A DNA stretch of 16,173 nucleotides from Acidobacteriota bacterium. GTDB lineage: Bacteria > Acidobacteriota > Blastocatellia > Pyrinomonadales > Pyrinomonadaceae. The DNA lies in the NCBI GenBank assembly GCA_003222935.1, contig QHXL01000014.1, positions 1 through 16,173 on the forward strand, given 5' to 3'. The translations under genes and the position numbers were made by a program. Below the pieces are notes generated by a model that was given only the letters and a program-made list of their open reading frames with translations, ran no database searches and was not told where the DNA came from. Below, piece after piece: positions 1 to 6,251 of the stretch (position 1 is its first letter; the number at the start of each line of letters is the position of its first letter).

Positions 1-353
1 AAGTCGTGCGCCGGATTTTCAAATACTGCTTCAGTAGCGCTCGCCTTAGTTAACTTGAAATCCGTTCCTGGACATCGAGCCTTTGGATGGGCCAGGTAGT
101 AAATTCCGTCCGGGCGTTGCTCAATGCGGAAATAATCAAACTCAACAGTTTTCTCACCAGCAACAGTTCGACTCATGCCCATCATTGTGGCGCCTGCCAC
201 TTGAGTCCAGTGTTCTTCTGTAATCGTTCGCTCTCCGGTTGGTGTTTGCCAGTCACCGGCAATCCAGGAAATGTCGGCAAGTGATGCTTTACCTTGCCCG
301 TTGACGGTCGATACGAAAATCAAACAGGTGAGTGCAATGACGATTCGCTTCAT
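1..353 (-). CDS. Secreted DUF6265-like protein, 3' end beyond left edge
   Basis: Reading the minus strand from the ATG at 353 gives at least 117 codons without a stop, running off the left edge. The start is supported by a GGAG Shine-Dalgarno (complement of 360-363) six bases upstream. The product begins MKRIVIALTCLIFVSTVNGQ, a good signal peptide, so it should be exported. The mature part has WIAGDW, a histidine-tryptophan pair, GATMMGMSRTV, VEFDYFRIEQ and YLAHP. This is the pattern I know from DUF6265 proteins, small beta-barrel (lipocalin/THAP4-like) proteins of unknown ligand. It lies on the same strand as the AraC-type regulator at 464-1315 and could be co-transcribed with it, but a palindrome fills the space between them. 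Function is not established; family assignment is by motif memory. Length and C-terminus cannot be seen. Confidence 0.8.
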   Translation of the reverse strand, partial: MKRIVIALTCLIFVSTVNGQGKASLADISWIAGDWQTPTGERTITEEHWTQVAGATMMGMSRTVAGEKTVEFDYFRIEQRPDGIYYLAHPKARCPGTDFKLTKASATEAVFENPAHD

Positions 354-364
354 GTTTTGCTCCT

Positions 365-460
365 TCTCTGTGATTTCTCTGCGTCTCTGAGTCTCTGTGG
401 TTATGCAAATGAACGACTATAGAACCACAGAGGCACAGAGACACGGAGGAATCACAGAGA
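365..460. repeat. Palindromic dispersed repeat (CTCTGTG family), copy 1
   Basis: Two 38-nt arms, 365-402 and 423-460, are imperfect reverse complements around a 20-nt loop. The words CTCTGTG, TCTCTG and CTGTGGTT recur. The left arm shares a 26-nt identical core with the repeat copy at 6030-6128. The element fills almost the whole gap between the stop of the AraC-type gene (complement of 464-466) and the Shine-Dalgarno of the DUF6265 gene (360-363). In RNA it would form a long hairpin right beside that ribosome site, so it may act as a processing or attenuating structure. There is no U-tract typical of an intrinsic terminator. I recall related CTCTGTG repeats as common in several environmental phyla; no function is known to me. 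Confidence 0.85.
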
Positions 461-463
461 AGA

Positions 464-1315
464 TTAACGAACCGCCTGGGTGGTCGTATTGGAAAAATCC
501 GACGTGCGTGTCTTTCTGGTGAAATATTCTGTGAGCGATGATTGTGCGGCAAAAAGTACCCCGGGAGTTTGTTGAGCAAACTGATTGAAGTCGCGGATCA
601 GGTGTGCCTGGTCATAGTAGCCACATTCAACAGCAACGGGAGCCCACGCACCGTCACATCGCTCCACTGCCCGGAACACTTGTTGAAATCTCAAAATCCG
701 ACTGAGCATCTTAGGACCAAGACCAACGTCCCGCAGAAATCGTCGCTCCAACTGTCGGCTGCTGATGCCGGCTTTTTGCGCAAGTTGATCGACCGAAACT
801 AGTCCGCCGCTTTCGACGACCTTTAACGCGAGGTCGAGTACCCATGCGTCGCGGCCGCACCGCAACACGAGTGTCGTTAATAACGTCTCGACAGCTACTA
901 CTCGCGCTGACATATCCAACAAGTCAACAGTGGCGTCCAACAGGCTGCGTTCCAGACCGCTTGCCAGGCTTCCAAGATCAGTTACCTGGTCGGTTAGTTC
1001 GTGCATCGGCACGCGAAAGAAAGGAGTGGTTCCACCGGGATGAAAGCGGATACCGATAAGTTCAACTGTTCCTGTTGGTGAGATCAAAATTGGACCAGTC
1101 ATTTGCCCAACCAGGAAATTCCGGGGCTGGCGCGTTGTGCTTCCACCCTGGTGTTGTGAAAACCTGGAACCGAAATTGAGAATTAGTTCGGAGCATCCAT
1201 CTGGAAGGATTCGTTCGGGATGGCTGGGTTCAGACGTCGCCCCCGCTTCGAGAGTCCAGAAGCATTCGACAAAACGACTGAGCGGAGGTCGGGGATAAAA
1301 CTCTCGATATCTCAT
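464..1315 (-). CDS. AraC-family transcriptional regulator (DUF6597-type N-terminus)
   Basis: A 283-residue protein starting at the ATG at 1315. The N-terminal half (residues about 1-130) begins with YREFYPRPPLSRFVECFW and continues with ERILPDGCSELILNFG and GIRFHPGG. This is the sensor-like domain (DUF6597) that often precedes an AraC helix-turn-helix in environmental bacteria. The C-terminal third holds the two helix-turn-helix motifs: VDQLAQKAGISSRQLERRF and the second around AVECGYYDQAHLIRDFNQFA, close to the AraC consensus. It should bind DNA in the cytoplasm and respond to an unknown ligand. It is divergent from the acetyltransferase at 1369 across 53 bp, so it may control that gene and itself, and it lies upstream of the DUF6265 gene on the same strand. 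No clear Shine-Dalgarno precedes the start. Family call is firm; targets are inference. Confidence 0.9.
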   Translation of the reverse strand: MRYREFYPRPPLSRFVECFWTLEAGATSEPSHPERILPDGCSELILNFGSRFSQHQGGSTTRQPRNFLVGQMTGPILISPTGTVELIGIRFHPGGTTPFFRVPMHELTDQVTDLGSLASGLERSLLDATVDLLDMSARVVAVETLLTTLVLRCGRDAWVLDLALKVVESGGLVSVDQLAQKAGISSRQLERRFLRDVGLGPKMLSRILRFQQVFRAVERCDGAWAPVAVECGYYDQAHLIRDFNQFAQQTPGVLFAAQSSLTEYFTRKTRTSDFSNTTTQAVR

Positions 1316-1368
1316 AGAGTGTGGGTTGAATATTAACAGCTTGTTAGAGTCAGAAGTAACATGTCGAT
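1316..1368. promoter_or_regulatory. Divergent intergenic region between AraC-type regulator and acetyltransferase
   Basis: This 53-bp space separates the divergent start codons at 1315 and 1369, so it must hold promoter elements for both genes unless they lie inside the coding sequences. It contains an AT-rich stretch, TTGAATATTAA (1326-1336), that could serve as a -10 region for the minus-strand gene. I find no well-spaced -35/-10 pair and no convincing operator palindrome. The call rests on gene arrangement rather than motif strength. Confidence 0.4.
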
Positions 1369-2250
1369 ATGCAAGATCTCGAGCTCAGAAAAATGAACAT
1401 GTGTTCATTCCAAACGGCACTACAAGTTTGGAACGAAGGATTTCATGGTTATTTTATCGACCTGACGTTGTCGCTCGATGATTTCTTACGGCGGATCATG
1501 AGTCTGGGGATCTCTCCCGAGCATTCCTTCATCGCCTTTGTTAACGGTCAGCCTGTTGGCTTCCTTTTGAACGGCATCCGGGAAAGTTTAGGTAAAAGAT
1601 ACGCTTGGAATGGCGGGACTGGTGTCATTCCATCCTTCCGCGGCAAAGGCGTTGGCAAAATGCTGGTCCAGGTGGCGCTCGATTTGTACTCGGCAGAAAG
1701 TGTCGACGTCGCGATGCTCGAGGCGATTAGCACAAACGAGTCGGCGATCGCGCTGTATAAAAAATTCGGCTACGAGATACTTGAGGAGTTAGTTGTTCTG
1801 CAATCCGATGCGCTGGCAACAGACTTGGTGTCTTCCGTCTTTATCATTACGAAACTGATGCCTGCCGCAGTCGGAAAGTTGGAGTTCTACCGTGAATTCT
1901 CACCCTGGCAATGTCAGTGGCAGAGTGTCGCTGCTGGTGGTGGGGAGGCGGTTATTGCGGTCGATGCTGATCGTCGCGTGGCAGGTTATGCACTTTTTGA
2001 AAGGAAGTTCGACGAGAGCGGCAAGCCTGCGAAGATCAGCATGTATCAATGTGAAGTCGCGCCCGAACGAGGGGATGGAGAACTTGTTGCAGCCTCTTTG
2101 TTACGGCATGTGTTCATGATGGAGACGGGGAACTGTAAACGCTTGACACACAATCTCAGAAAGACGAATCAAGTAGTAATTGACTTGTTGACGGCGTCCG
2201 GCTTCACGACCTTCATCGAACAGGTGCATATGATTAGAAGACTCAGCTGA
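1369..2250 (+). CDS. Tandem GNAT-family N-acetyltransferase
   Basis: A 293-residue cytoplasmic protein with two GNAT modules. The first (residues about 4-150) shows the family layout: beta-1 LELRKMN, the beta-4 strand AWNGGTGVIP and the acetyl-CoA pyrophosphate loop R91-G-K-G-V-G96, followed by LEAISTNESAIALYKKFGY, the usual motif B. It should transfer an acetyl group from acetyl-CoA to an amine. The second module (about 165-293) keeps the fold pattern, with a beta strand ISMYQCEV and a final SGFTTFIEQVHMI, but lacks a clear Q/RxxGxG/A loop, so it is probably non-catalytic. The substrate cannot be read from sequence. The ATG at 1369 is chosen because residues 4-10 supply beta-1; no strong Shine-Dalgarno is visible. 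The divergent AraC-type gene may regulate it. Confidence 0.85.
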   Translation: MQDLELRKMNMCSFQTALQVWNEGFHGYFIDLTLSLDDFLRRIMSLGISPEHSFIAFVNGQPVGFLLNGIRESLGKRYAWNGGTGVIPSFRGKGVGKMLVQVALDLYSAESVDVAMLEAISTNESAIALYKKFGYEILEELVVLQSDALATDLVSSVFIITKLMPAAVGKLEFYREFSPWQCQWQSVAAGGGEAVIAVDADRRVAGYALFERKFDESGKPAKISMYQCEVAPERGDGELVAASLLRHVFMMETGNCKRLTHNLRKTNQVVIDLLTASGFTTFIEQVHMIRRLS

Positions 2251-2268
2251 AGGCAAGGACGGATCATT

Positions 2269-2423
2269 TTCCAGATCTCATTTGACAGTAATCACTGGCC
2301 ATTTTTTAGGGTGAACAAGTTTGGTTTCTAACGGCGGGTCGATATTCCGAGGATCTGCGATTCACCGATCTGGTAACCGGTTTTTCAAAATGGCCACTGA
2401 TTACTGTCAAATGAGATCTGGAA
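2269..2423. mobile_element. MITE-like element with 37-bp terminal inverted repeats
   Basis: The arms 2269-2305 and 2387-2423 are reverse complements over 37 bp with one mismatch (C at 2294 against the copy reading G). They enclose 81 bp with no open frame worth naming. The outer ends read TTCCAGATCTCATTTGACAG. No target-site duplication is evident. Size, long near-perfect ends and lack of coding capacity fit a miniature inverted-repeat element or the paired ends of a deleted transposon. The GGCCACTGATTACTGTCAAA words vaguely recall IS21-type ends, but that is a weak recollection. It sits between the acetyltransferase stop (2250) and the riboswitch leader and could also form a strong hairpin in read-through RNA. 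Confidence 0.7.
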
Positions 2424-2424
2424 C

Positions 2425-2456
2425 TTGGTGCTCTCCTCCTGCTGAGTTACTATAAC
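2425..2456 (+). promoter_or_regulatory. Possible promoter for riboswitch leader
   Basis: TTGGTG at 2425-2430 and TACTAT at 2448-2453 are 17 bp apart; TATAAC (2451-2456) is a better -10 but 20 bp away. Transcription from either would begin near 2460-2463, just at the 5' edge of the manganese aptamer. The match is modest and rests mainly on position. The -35 lies 2 bp outside the inverted-repeat element. Confidence 0.3.
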
Positions 2457-2460
2457 AACC

Positions 2461-2585
2461 AAGAAGAGGGGAGTAGGTTGCCCACGCTGAAGTGGGTCCA
2501 GTGGTAACGTCAACACGTTGTTCTTCGAGAACAACCGGGCCATTGGGAAGAGCATTAAGAGCTCAATAACCAAGACCTTTTGCGG
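2461..2585 (+). promoter_or_regulatory. yybP-ykoY manganese riboswitch
   Basis: The leader matches the yybP-ykoY (Mn2+) aptamer in sequence and fold. The conserved L1 loop GGGGAGTAG is at 2468-2476. The hairpin CCCAC/GTGGG is at 2481-2495. Helix CCAGTGG (2499-2505) pairs with CCATTGG (2540-2546) and encloses the conserved CGTCAA word and the hairpin GTTGTTC/GAACAAC, then ACCGGGC. A small GAGC/GCTC hairpin (2550-2564) precedes the conserved 3' strand CAAGACC (2571-2577). P1 pairs AAGAGG (2464-2469) with CCTTTT (2576-2581). The same CCTTTT begins the terminator stem, so Mn2+-stabilised P1 would block termination and switch the downstream TerC-family gene on. This on-switch logic is known for the class; the fold here is hand-drawn. 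Confidence 0.93.
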
Positions 2586-2614
2586 CTACTAGTTTGGCCC
2601 GCAAAAGGTTTTTT
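2575..2614 (+). terminator. Intrinsic terminator of the Mn2+ riboswitch expression platform
   Basis: The perfect 10-bp stem CCTTTTGCGG (2576-2585) with CCGCAAAAGG (2599-2608), extended by A2575-T2609, has a 13-nt loop and is followed by TTTTTT (2609-2614) and CCTTTT. Its 5' strand overlaps the 3' strand of aptamer helix P1, giving mutually exclusive structures. It lies 52 bp before the TerC-family start codon. Confidence 0.9.
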
Positions 2615-2665
2615 CCTTTTGAGGGATCTGACGGGCTGAAATCTTTCAGCCTCGAAAGGAACATC

Positions 2666-2956
2666 ATGGCTGAGCTTTTTCCGATCGCGGAGTACTGGTG
2701 GTTTTATCTCGCGTTTGTCGGGTTTGTTGTCCTGCTACTGAGCCTCGACCTCGGAGTCTTTCATCGCAAAGCACACGCAGTAAGTTTTCGTGAGTCGGCA
2801 ATCTGGACCGCTGTCTGGATCGCCATCGCACTACTCTTCAACTTCGCGCTCTACCATTACTCACTCTGGAAGTTTGCCCAGGACCCGCGCTTACTTATCT
2901 CGCCGGCTACGTGGTCGAGAAATCACTTTCCGTCGACAACATCTTCGTCTTCGTGA
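2666..2956 (+). CDS. TerC-family Mn2+ exporter, N-terminal fragment (frameshifted)
   Basis: The ATG at 2666 follows AAAGGA (2655-2660) and starts MAELFPIAEYWWFYLAFVGF, then LLLSLDLGVFHRKAHAVSF and ALLFNFALYHY. These are the first two membrane helices of the TerC/Alx/YkoY family. Homology stops around residue 73 (WKFAQDP). After that this frame gives a low-complexity tail (ending in serines) that stops at 2956, whereas the family sequence continues in the -1 frame as ALTYLAGYVVEKS. Restoring one base in the CCC run at 2884-2886 would join this piece to 2911-3786 into one normal-length gene of about 373 codons. The fragment alone would not be functional. An open frame reaching back to a TTG at 2594 overlaps the terminator and is not the start. 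Confidence 0.75.
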   Translation: MAELFPIAEYWWFYLAFVGFVVLLLSLDLGVFHRKAHAVSFRESAIWTAVWIAIALLFNFALYHYSLWKFAQDPRLLISPATWSRNHFPSTTSSSS

Positions 2957-3786
2957 TGGTGTTCAGCTACTTCGCCATTCCAGCCAGGTATCAGCATCGC
3001 GTACTTTTCTACGGCATCCTGGGAGCTTTGATCTTCCGGGCGATATTTGTCGCTCTAGGTGCGGCACTCATGCGGTACCACTGGGTAGTTCTGATATTTG
3101 GCGGTTTCCTGATACTGACCGGCATAAAGATCTTCATCGCGAAAGATAAAGCGGTCGAGCCTGACAAGAATTTTATGATCAGGCTGTTGCGTCGAATCAT
3201 TCCCGTTACCCACGAACGCGAGGGAAGTCATTTCTTTTTGCGTCGCAAGGGAGTTCTTTTCGCAACACCGCTCCTGGTGTGTCTGGTGTTTCTGGAAGCA
3301 ACTGACATCATATTCGCGGTCGACTCGGTACCGGCGATTTTTGCGTTGACTCACGAACCGCTGATTGTCTTCACTTCAAACATCTTTGCGATCCTCGGAC
3401 TTAGATCGCTCTATTTCATGTTGGCGGGAGCGGCCGATAAGTTCTACATGCTCAAGTATGGCCTCGGGGTGGTCCTTGTCTTTGTCGGGTTGAAGATGGT
3501 TTGGCTGGATGGTCTTTTTGGCGGGAAGTTTCCAATCACAATTTCCCTCGGTATTGTTGGTGCAGTGATTGGTGCATCGATTGTGCTCTCGCTCATCTTT
3601 CCGAAGAAAGGCGACCGCGAAATCGAAAAAGCCAAAACTACGGTGAACGATCAGTCGGTTGAAATCGTGGTGCATACTCCAGGACGGCGTCGGCCGATGC
3701 AGTCGCCGTTGTGGAAAACGCTCGGGATATATCTTTTGCTGCTCGTCCTGGCGCTGATAGTCGCAATCGTGGTGGCGACGTACTAG
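2911..3786 (+). CDS. TerC-family membrane protein, main part (likely Mn2+ exporter)
   Basis: 291 codons from a GTG that is really internal to the gene; the family sequence extends upstream in this frame to about 2884 (ALTYLAGYVVEKS). Hallmark motifs are EKSLSVDNIFVF near the start and EATDIIFAVDSVPAIFA in the middle, whose acidic residues in membrane helices are the conserved metal-site candidates. TSNIFAILGLRSLYFML and LKYGLGVVLVFVGLKM follow. Six or more hydrophobic helices are visible, and an unusual extra C-terminal helix (LWKTLGIYLLLLVLALIVA) follows a charged linker. TerC/Alx/MeeF proteins export Mn2+ across the inner membrane, which agrees with the manganese riboswitch upstream. Together with 2666-2956 it forms one gene broken by a one-base deletion; as written it is a pseudogene unless the base is a sequencing error. 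Confidence 0.88.
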   Translation: MVEKSLSVDNIFVFVMVFSYFAIPARYQHRVLFYGILGALIFRAIFVALGAALMRYHWVVLIFGGFLILTGIKIFIAKDKAVEPDKNFMIRLLRRIIPVTHEREGSHFFLRRKGVLFATPLLVCLVFLEATDIIFAVDSVPAIFALTHEPLIVFTSNIFAILGLRSLYFMLAGAADKFYMLKYGLGVVLVFVGLKMVWLDGLFGGKFPITISLGIVGAVIGASIVLSLIFPKKGDREIEKAKTTVNDQSVEIVVHTPGRRRPMQSPLWKTLGIYLLLLVLALIVAIVVATY

Positions 3787-3810
3787 TCGTATGGCCGATA
3801 TTGCGTCTGT

Positions 3811-3862
3811 CTTGTCGTGACGATACTCAGCTAAGACCCTGGATGGCTCACGTCACGACAAG
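3811..3862. repeat. Stem-loop after terC-family gene
   Basis: CTTGTCGTGACG (3811-3822) and CGTCACGACAAG (3851-3862) form a perfect 12-bp stem with a 28-nt loop, 25 bp after the stop codon at 3786. No T-tract follows, so it is not a standard intrinsic terminator. It may protect the mRNA 3' end or belong to the repeat cluster that follows. Confidence 0.6.
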
Positions 3863-3867
3863 CTAAA

Positions 3868-4133
3868 GAGCCTCTTGCAAAACGCCCATTCTCCCCGTGC
3901 TTTAGCTCGGGGTACGGGTGCCGCTTAAATTCAGGGATCCGTTTCAACGGTTTGACATTCTTGACGACTGACGTGGCACGCGACAGGATGATAAGTAAAC
4001 GAGGGCAACAAGCGGAGCCCGCACCTGAGATCGGCTCACGGCGGCAATCCGTTGAAACGGTTACTTCACTGCATGAGTTCGGCTGTACCCCGAGCTGAAG
4101 CACGGGGAGAATGAGAGTTTTGGCAAGAAGCTC
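3868..4133. repeat. REP-like inverted pair (BIME-like) with nested palindromes
   Basis: Arms 3868-3914 and 4086-4133 are imperfect reverse complements (34 of 39 bases match in the inner 39). Each arm contains a GC-rich hairpin, CCCCGTGCTTTAGCTCGGGG on the left and its partner on the right. Inside, CCGTTTCAACGG (3939-3950) and its complement CCGTTGAAACGG (4049-4060) form a second nested pair. This architecture is that of two REP units in opposite orientation, as mobilised by REP-associated tyrosine (IS200-like) transposases; no such transposase gene is in the window. The 171 bp between the arms holds no credible gene. With the stem at 3811-3862 it occupies most of the 391-bp gap 3787-4177. Confidence 0.75.
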
Positions 4134-4177
4134 TCAAAGCATGTCGGACATACTCTACAAAACCTGAAACGACATTA

Positions 4178-6010
4178 ATGCCTGACCAAACTATCGATCC
4201 GCGCGCTGAATATTCTTTACGCATTGAAGCTCGACTAGCGGAAGCAGCGAGTCAGTTTCAACGTTTTCGACGCATTGGTCTTGTTAGGCTGATCTTCGTA
4301 GCAGTCTTTCTGTTGCTCGCAGGGTTCGTTTATAACGGCCTTTCATTCTGGTGGTTGTTGGTCCCGGTCACAGGCTTTCTGGTCCTTGGACCAGTACAAC
4401 AACGCATCACTGATCAAAAGCGTAGATGTGAACGCGCTGCGGATCTCTATCGAAAAGGTCTCGATCGACTCGATGATCGATGGGTGGGGAAAGGTTCAAC
4501 CGGTGAACGCTTTCTCGAGCGCTCGCATCCGTACGCTGAAGATCTCGACCTCTTCGGTACCGGCTCACTCTTCGAACTTCTCTCAACGGCGCGAACCCGC
4601 GTTGGTGAACACACCCTGGCCGACTGGCTCTTAAGACCGGCTCCACTCGAGATCGTCCGAGAAAGACAGGAGTCTGTAGTCGAACTTCGACCTTGCCTTG
4701 ATCTCCGTGAAGATATGGCATTGCTATCGGAAGGAATACACACCGGTTCTGACGCAAAAACGTTAACAGCCTGGGCAGCAGCACCACCCTGGGTCATTTC
4801 AAATACAACCAGATGGATGGCCCGGCTGCTTGCGCTCCTGGCTATGGTTGGTCTGGGACTCTGGATCGCGGGGTTTGGTTATCTGCCATTGTTGTTCTTT
4901 GTCTTTGTAGGTCAGCTTTTTGTTTTTCGACATCGTTCGCCGATGCTCGAAGTCATCAGAAGTGTCGACGCTCCGGGTAAGGATTTACAGCTTCTAGTTG
5001 ACGTGCTGCGAAGACTGGAACGCGAACGCTTCAGCAGTCCGTACCTGGCTCGCTTGCGTGGTGAATTGGATGTCGAGGGTTTACCCCCGTCACAGCAGAT
5101 CGCCAAACTGAAACGACTCGTTGAATTGCTCGACTCAGCTCGGAATATCATCTTTGCCCCCGTAGCCTTCATGTTGCTGTGGCCTTTGCAGTGTGCGATT
5201 GCCATCGAGACCTGGCGTCAAATCTCTGGTCCAGCCGTGGGAAAATGGTTAGCTGCTGTAGGTGAGTTTGAAGCGCTGAGCTCGTTCGCCGGCTATTCGT
5301 TCGAACATCCCGCAGATCCTTTTCCTGAGCTGGTGGAAGATGGAGCGTGCTTCGAAGGCATAGAAATAGGCCACCCATTACTGGCCGCAGCCCATAACGT
5401 GCGCACGAGTATTGAATTGTCTGACGAGTTGTCGCTCGTGATAGTCAGTGGATCTAACATGTCAGGTAAGAGCACGTTGCTTCGCACAGTTGGAACCAAC
5501 ACGGTGTTGGCCTTAGCCGGCGCACCGGTGCGTGCTGAGCGTTTGCGAGTATCGTTTTTGCAGATTGGCGCTTCGATTCGAATCCAGGACTCACTCCAGG
5601 CCGGAGCTTCAAAGTTTTACGCAGAGATCACGCGTCTACGGCAGATTGTTGAACTGACGCAGTTGCAAATGAGTGAGGAGACGAGGGGAAGAAAGGTAGA
5701 AGCGCACAATGCTTTGAGAGTGCTCTTCCTGCTCGACGAGATCCTTCACGGTACCAACTCACATGATCGAAAGATTGGCGCCGAAGCAGTAGTGAAAGGG
5801 CTTCTCGAACGCGGCGCGATCGGACTTATCACTACCCACGACCTCGCTTTGACCCAAATCGTCGACGAACTTGGCCCACACGCGTCGAACGTTCACTTCG
5901 AAGATCACCTCGAAGCCGGAAAGATGACTTTCGACTACCAACTCCGCCCCGGAGTCTTGCAGAAGAGTAATGCGTTGGAGTTGATGAGGTCAGTAGGGCT
6001 GGATGTGTAG
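4178..6010 (+). CDS. Membrane-anchored MutS-family ATPase
   Basis: 610 residues from the ATG at 4178; no clear Shine-Dalgarno. The C-terminal third is a MutS domain V ATPase: Walker A G425-S-N-M-S-G-K431-S-T, then GASIRIQDSLQAGASKFYAE (signature region), Walker B FLLDE with Asp520-Glu521, HGTNSHDR and the switch histidine in LITTHD. The middle has the helical lever/core region. The N-terminal mismatch-recognition domain of MutS (the F-x-E wedge) is absent. Instead there are hydrophobic segments at about residues 34-72 and 213-250 and another near 325-345, so the protein is probably tied to the inner membrane. Such MutS-like proteins are annotated as mismatch repair proteins in several phyla, but a role in mismatch repair is doubtful. 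It stands alone between two repeat-rich gaps. Family call is firm; function unknown. Confidence 0.88.
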   Translation: MPDQTIDPRAEYSLRIEARLAEAASQFQRFRRIGLVRLIFVAVFLLLAGFVYNGLSFWWLLVPVTGFLVLGPVQQRITDQKRRCERAADLYRKGLDRLDDRWVGKGSTGERFLERSHPYAEDLDLFGTGSLFELLSTARTRVGEHTLADWLLRPAPLEIVRERQESVVELRPCLDLREDMALLSEGIHTGSDAKTLTAWAAAPPWVISNTTRWMARLLALLAMVGLGLWIAGFGYLPLLFFVFVGQLFVFRHRSPMLEVIRSVDAPGKDLQLLVDVLRRLERERFSSPYLARLRGELDVEGLPPSQQIAKLKRLVELLDSARNIIFAPVAFMLLWPLQCAIAIETWRQISGPAVGKWLAAVGEFEALSSFAGYSFEHPADPFPELVEDGACFEGIEIGHPLLAAAHNVRTSIELSDELSLVIVSGSNMSGKSTLLRTVGTNTVLALAGAPVRAERLRVSFLQIGASIRIQDSLQAGASKFYAEITRLRQIVELTQLQMSEETRGRKVEAHNALRVLFLLDEILHGTNSHDRKIGAEAVVKGLLERGAIGLITTHDLALTQIVDELGPHASNVHFEDHLEAGKMTFDYQLRPGVLQKSNALELMRSVGLDV

Positions 6011-6029
6011 TTTCGGGTTTCTTAAGGTA

Positions 6030-6128
6030 CCTCTGTGCTTGCTCTGCGTCTCTGAGTCTCTGTGGTTTCGCTGCACGTCGATAAAGGTTTACCACAGAGA
6101 CTCAGAGACGCAGAGCAAAGCACAGAGA
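6030..6128. repeat. Palindromic dispersed repeat (CTCTGTG family), copy 2
   Basis: Arms 6030-6066 and 6091-6128 are reverse complements with a single inserted base, around a 24-nt loop, only 20 bp after the MutS-like stop codon. The core matches copy 1 at 365-460 over 26 identical bases. The arms here are closer to perfect than in copy 1, which suggests a younger insertion or gene conversion between arms. The rest of the gap up to the response regulator start at 6252 (6129-6251) shows no gene and no convincing promoter, though the operon's promoter must lie in or near it. Confidence 0.88.
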
Positions 6129-6251
6129 ATTGTCTTGATCCCATCCAATTCTCACCTGTCACTTTTGCCAGTACCAATCGATCCCCGACCTCACTAGTGT
6201 AATCCTGAGAATTAGTCTTTAAAACCAGGCTGAAGCGGAGGCAAAGCTCCC

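Noticed and set aside
365..460. CRISPR-like array from the CTCTGTG words
   Set aside because: The words form two inverted arms, not evenly spaced direct repeats with unique spacers, and no cas genes are near.
2385..2573. 62-codon minus-strand frame over the leader
   Set aside because: It overlaps the inverted-repeat end and the riboswitch aptamer, whose conserved bases explain the sequence.
2870..2912. Programmed -1 ribosomal frameshift in the TerC-family gene
   Set aside because: There is no X XXY YYZ slippery site at the frame junction, and the family is not known to use frameshifting; a lost base in a C run is simpler.
3811..3862. Intrinsic terminator after the TerC-family gene
   Set aside because: The stem is strong but the loop is long and no T-run follows, so it was listed only as a stem-loop.
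3831..4103. 90-codon minus-strand open frame in the repeat-rich gap
   Set aside because: It is built from the REP-like palindromes themselves and has no ribosome site or protein-like pattern.
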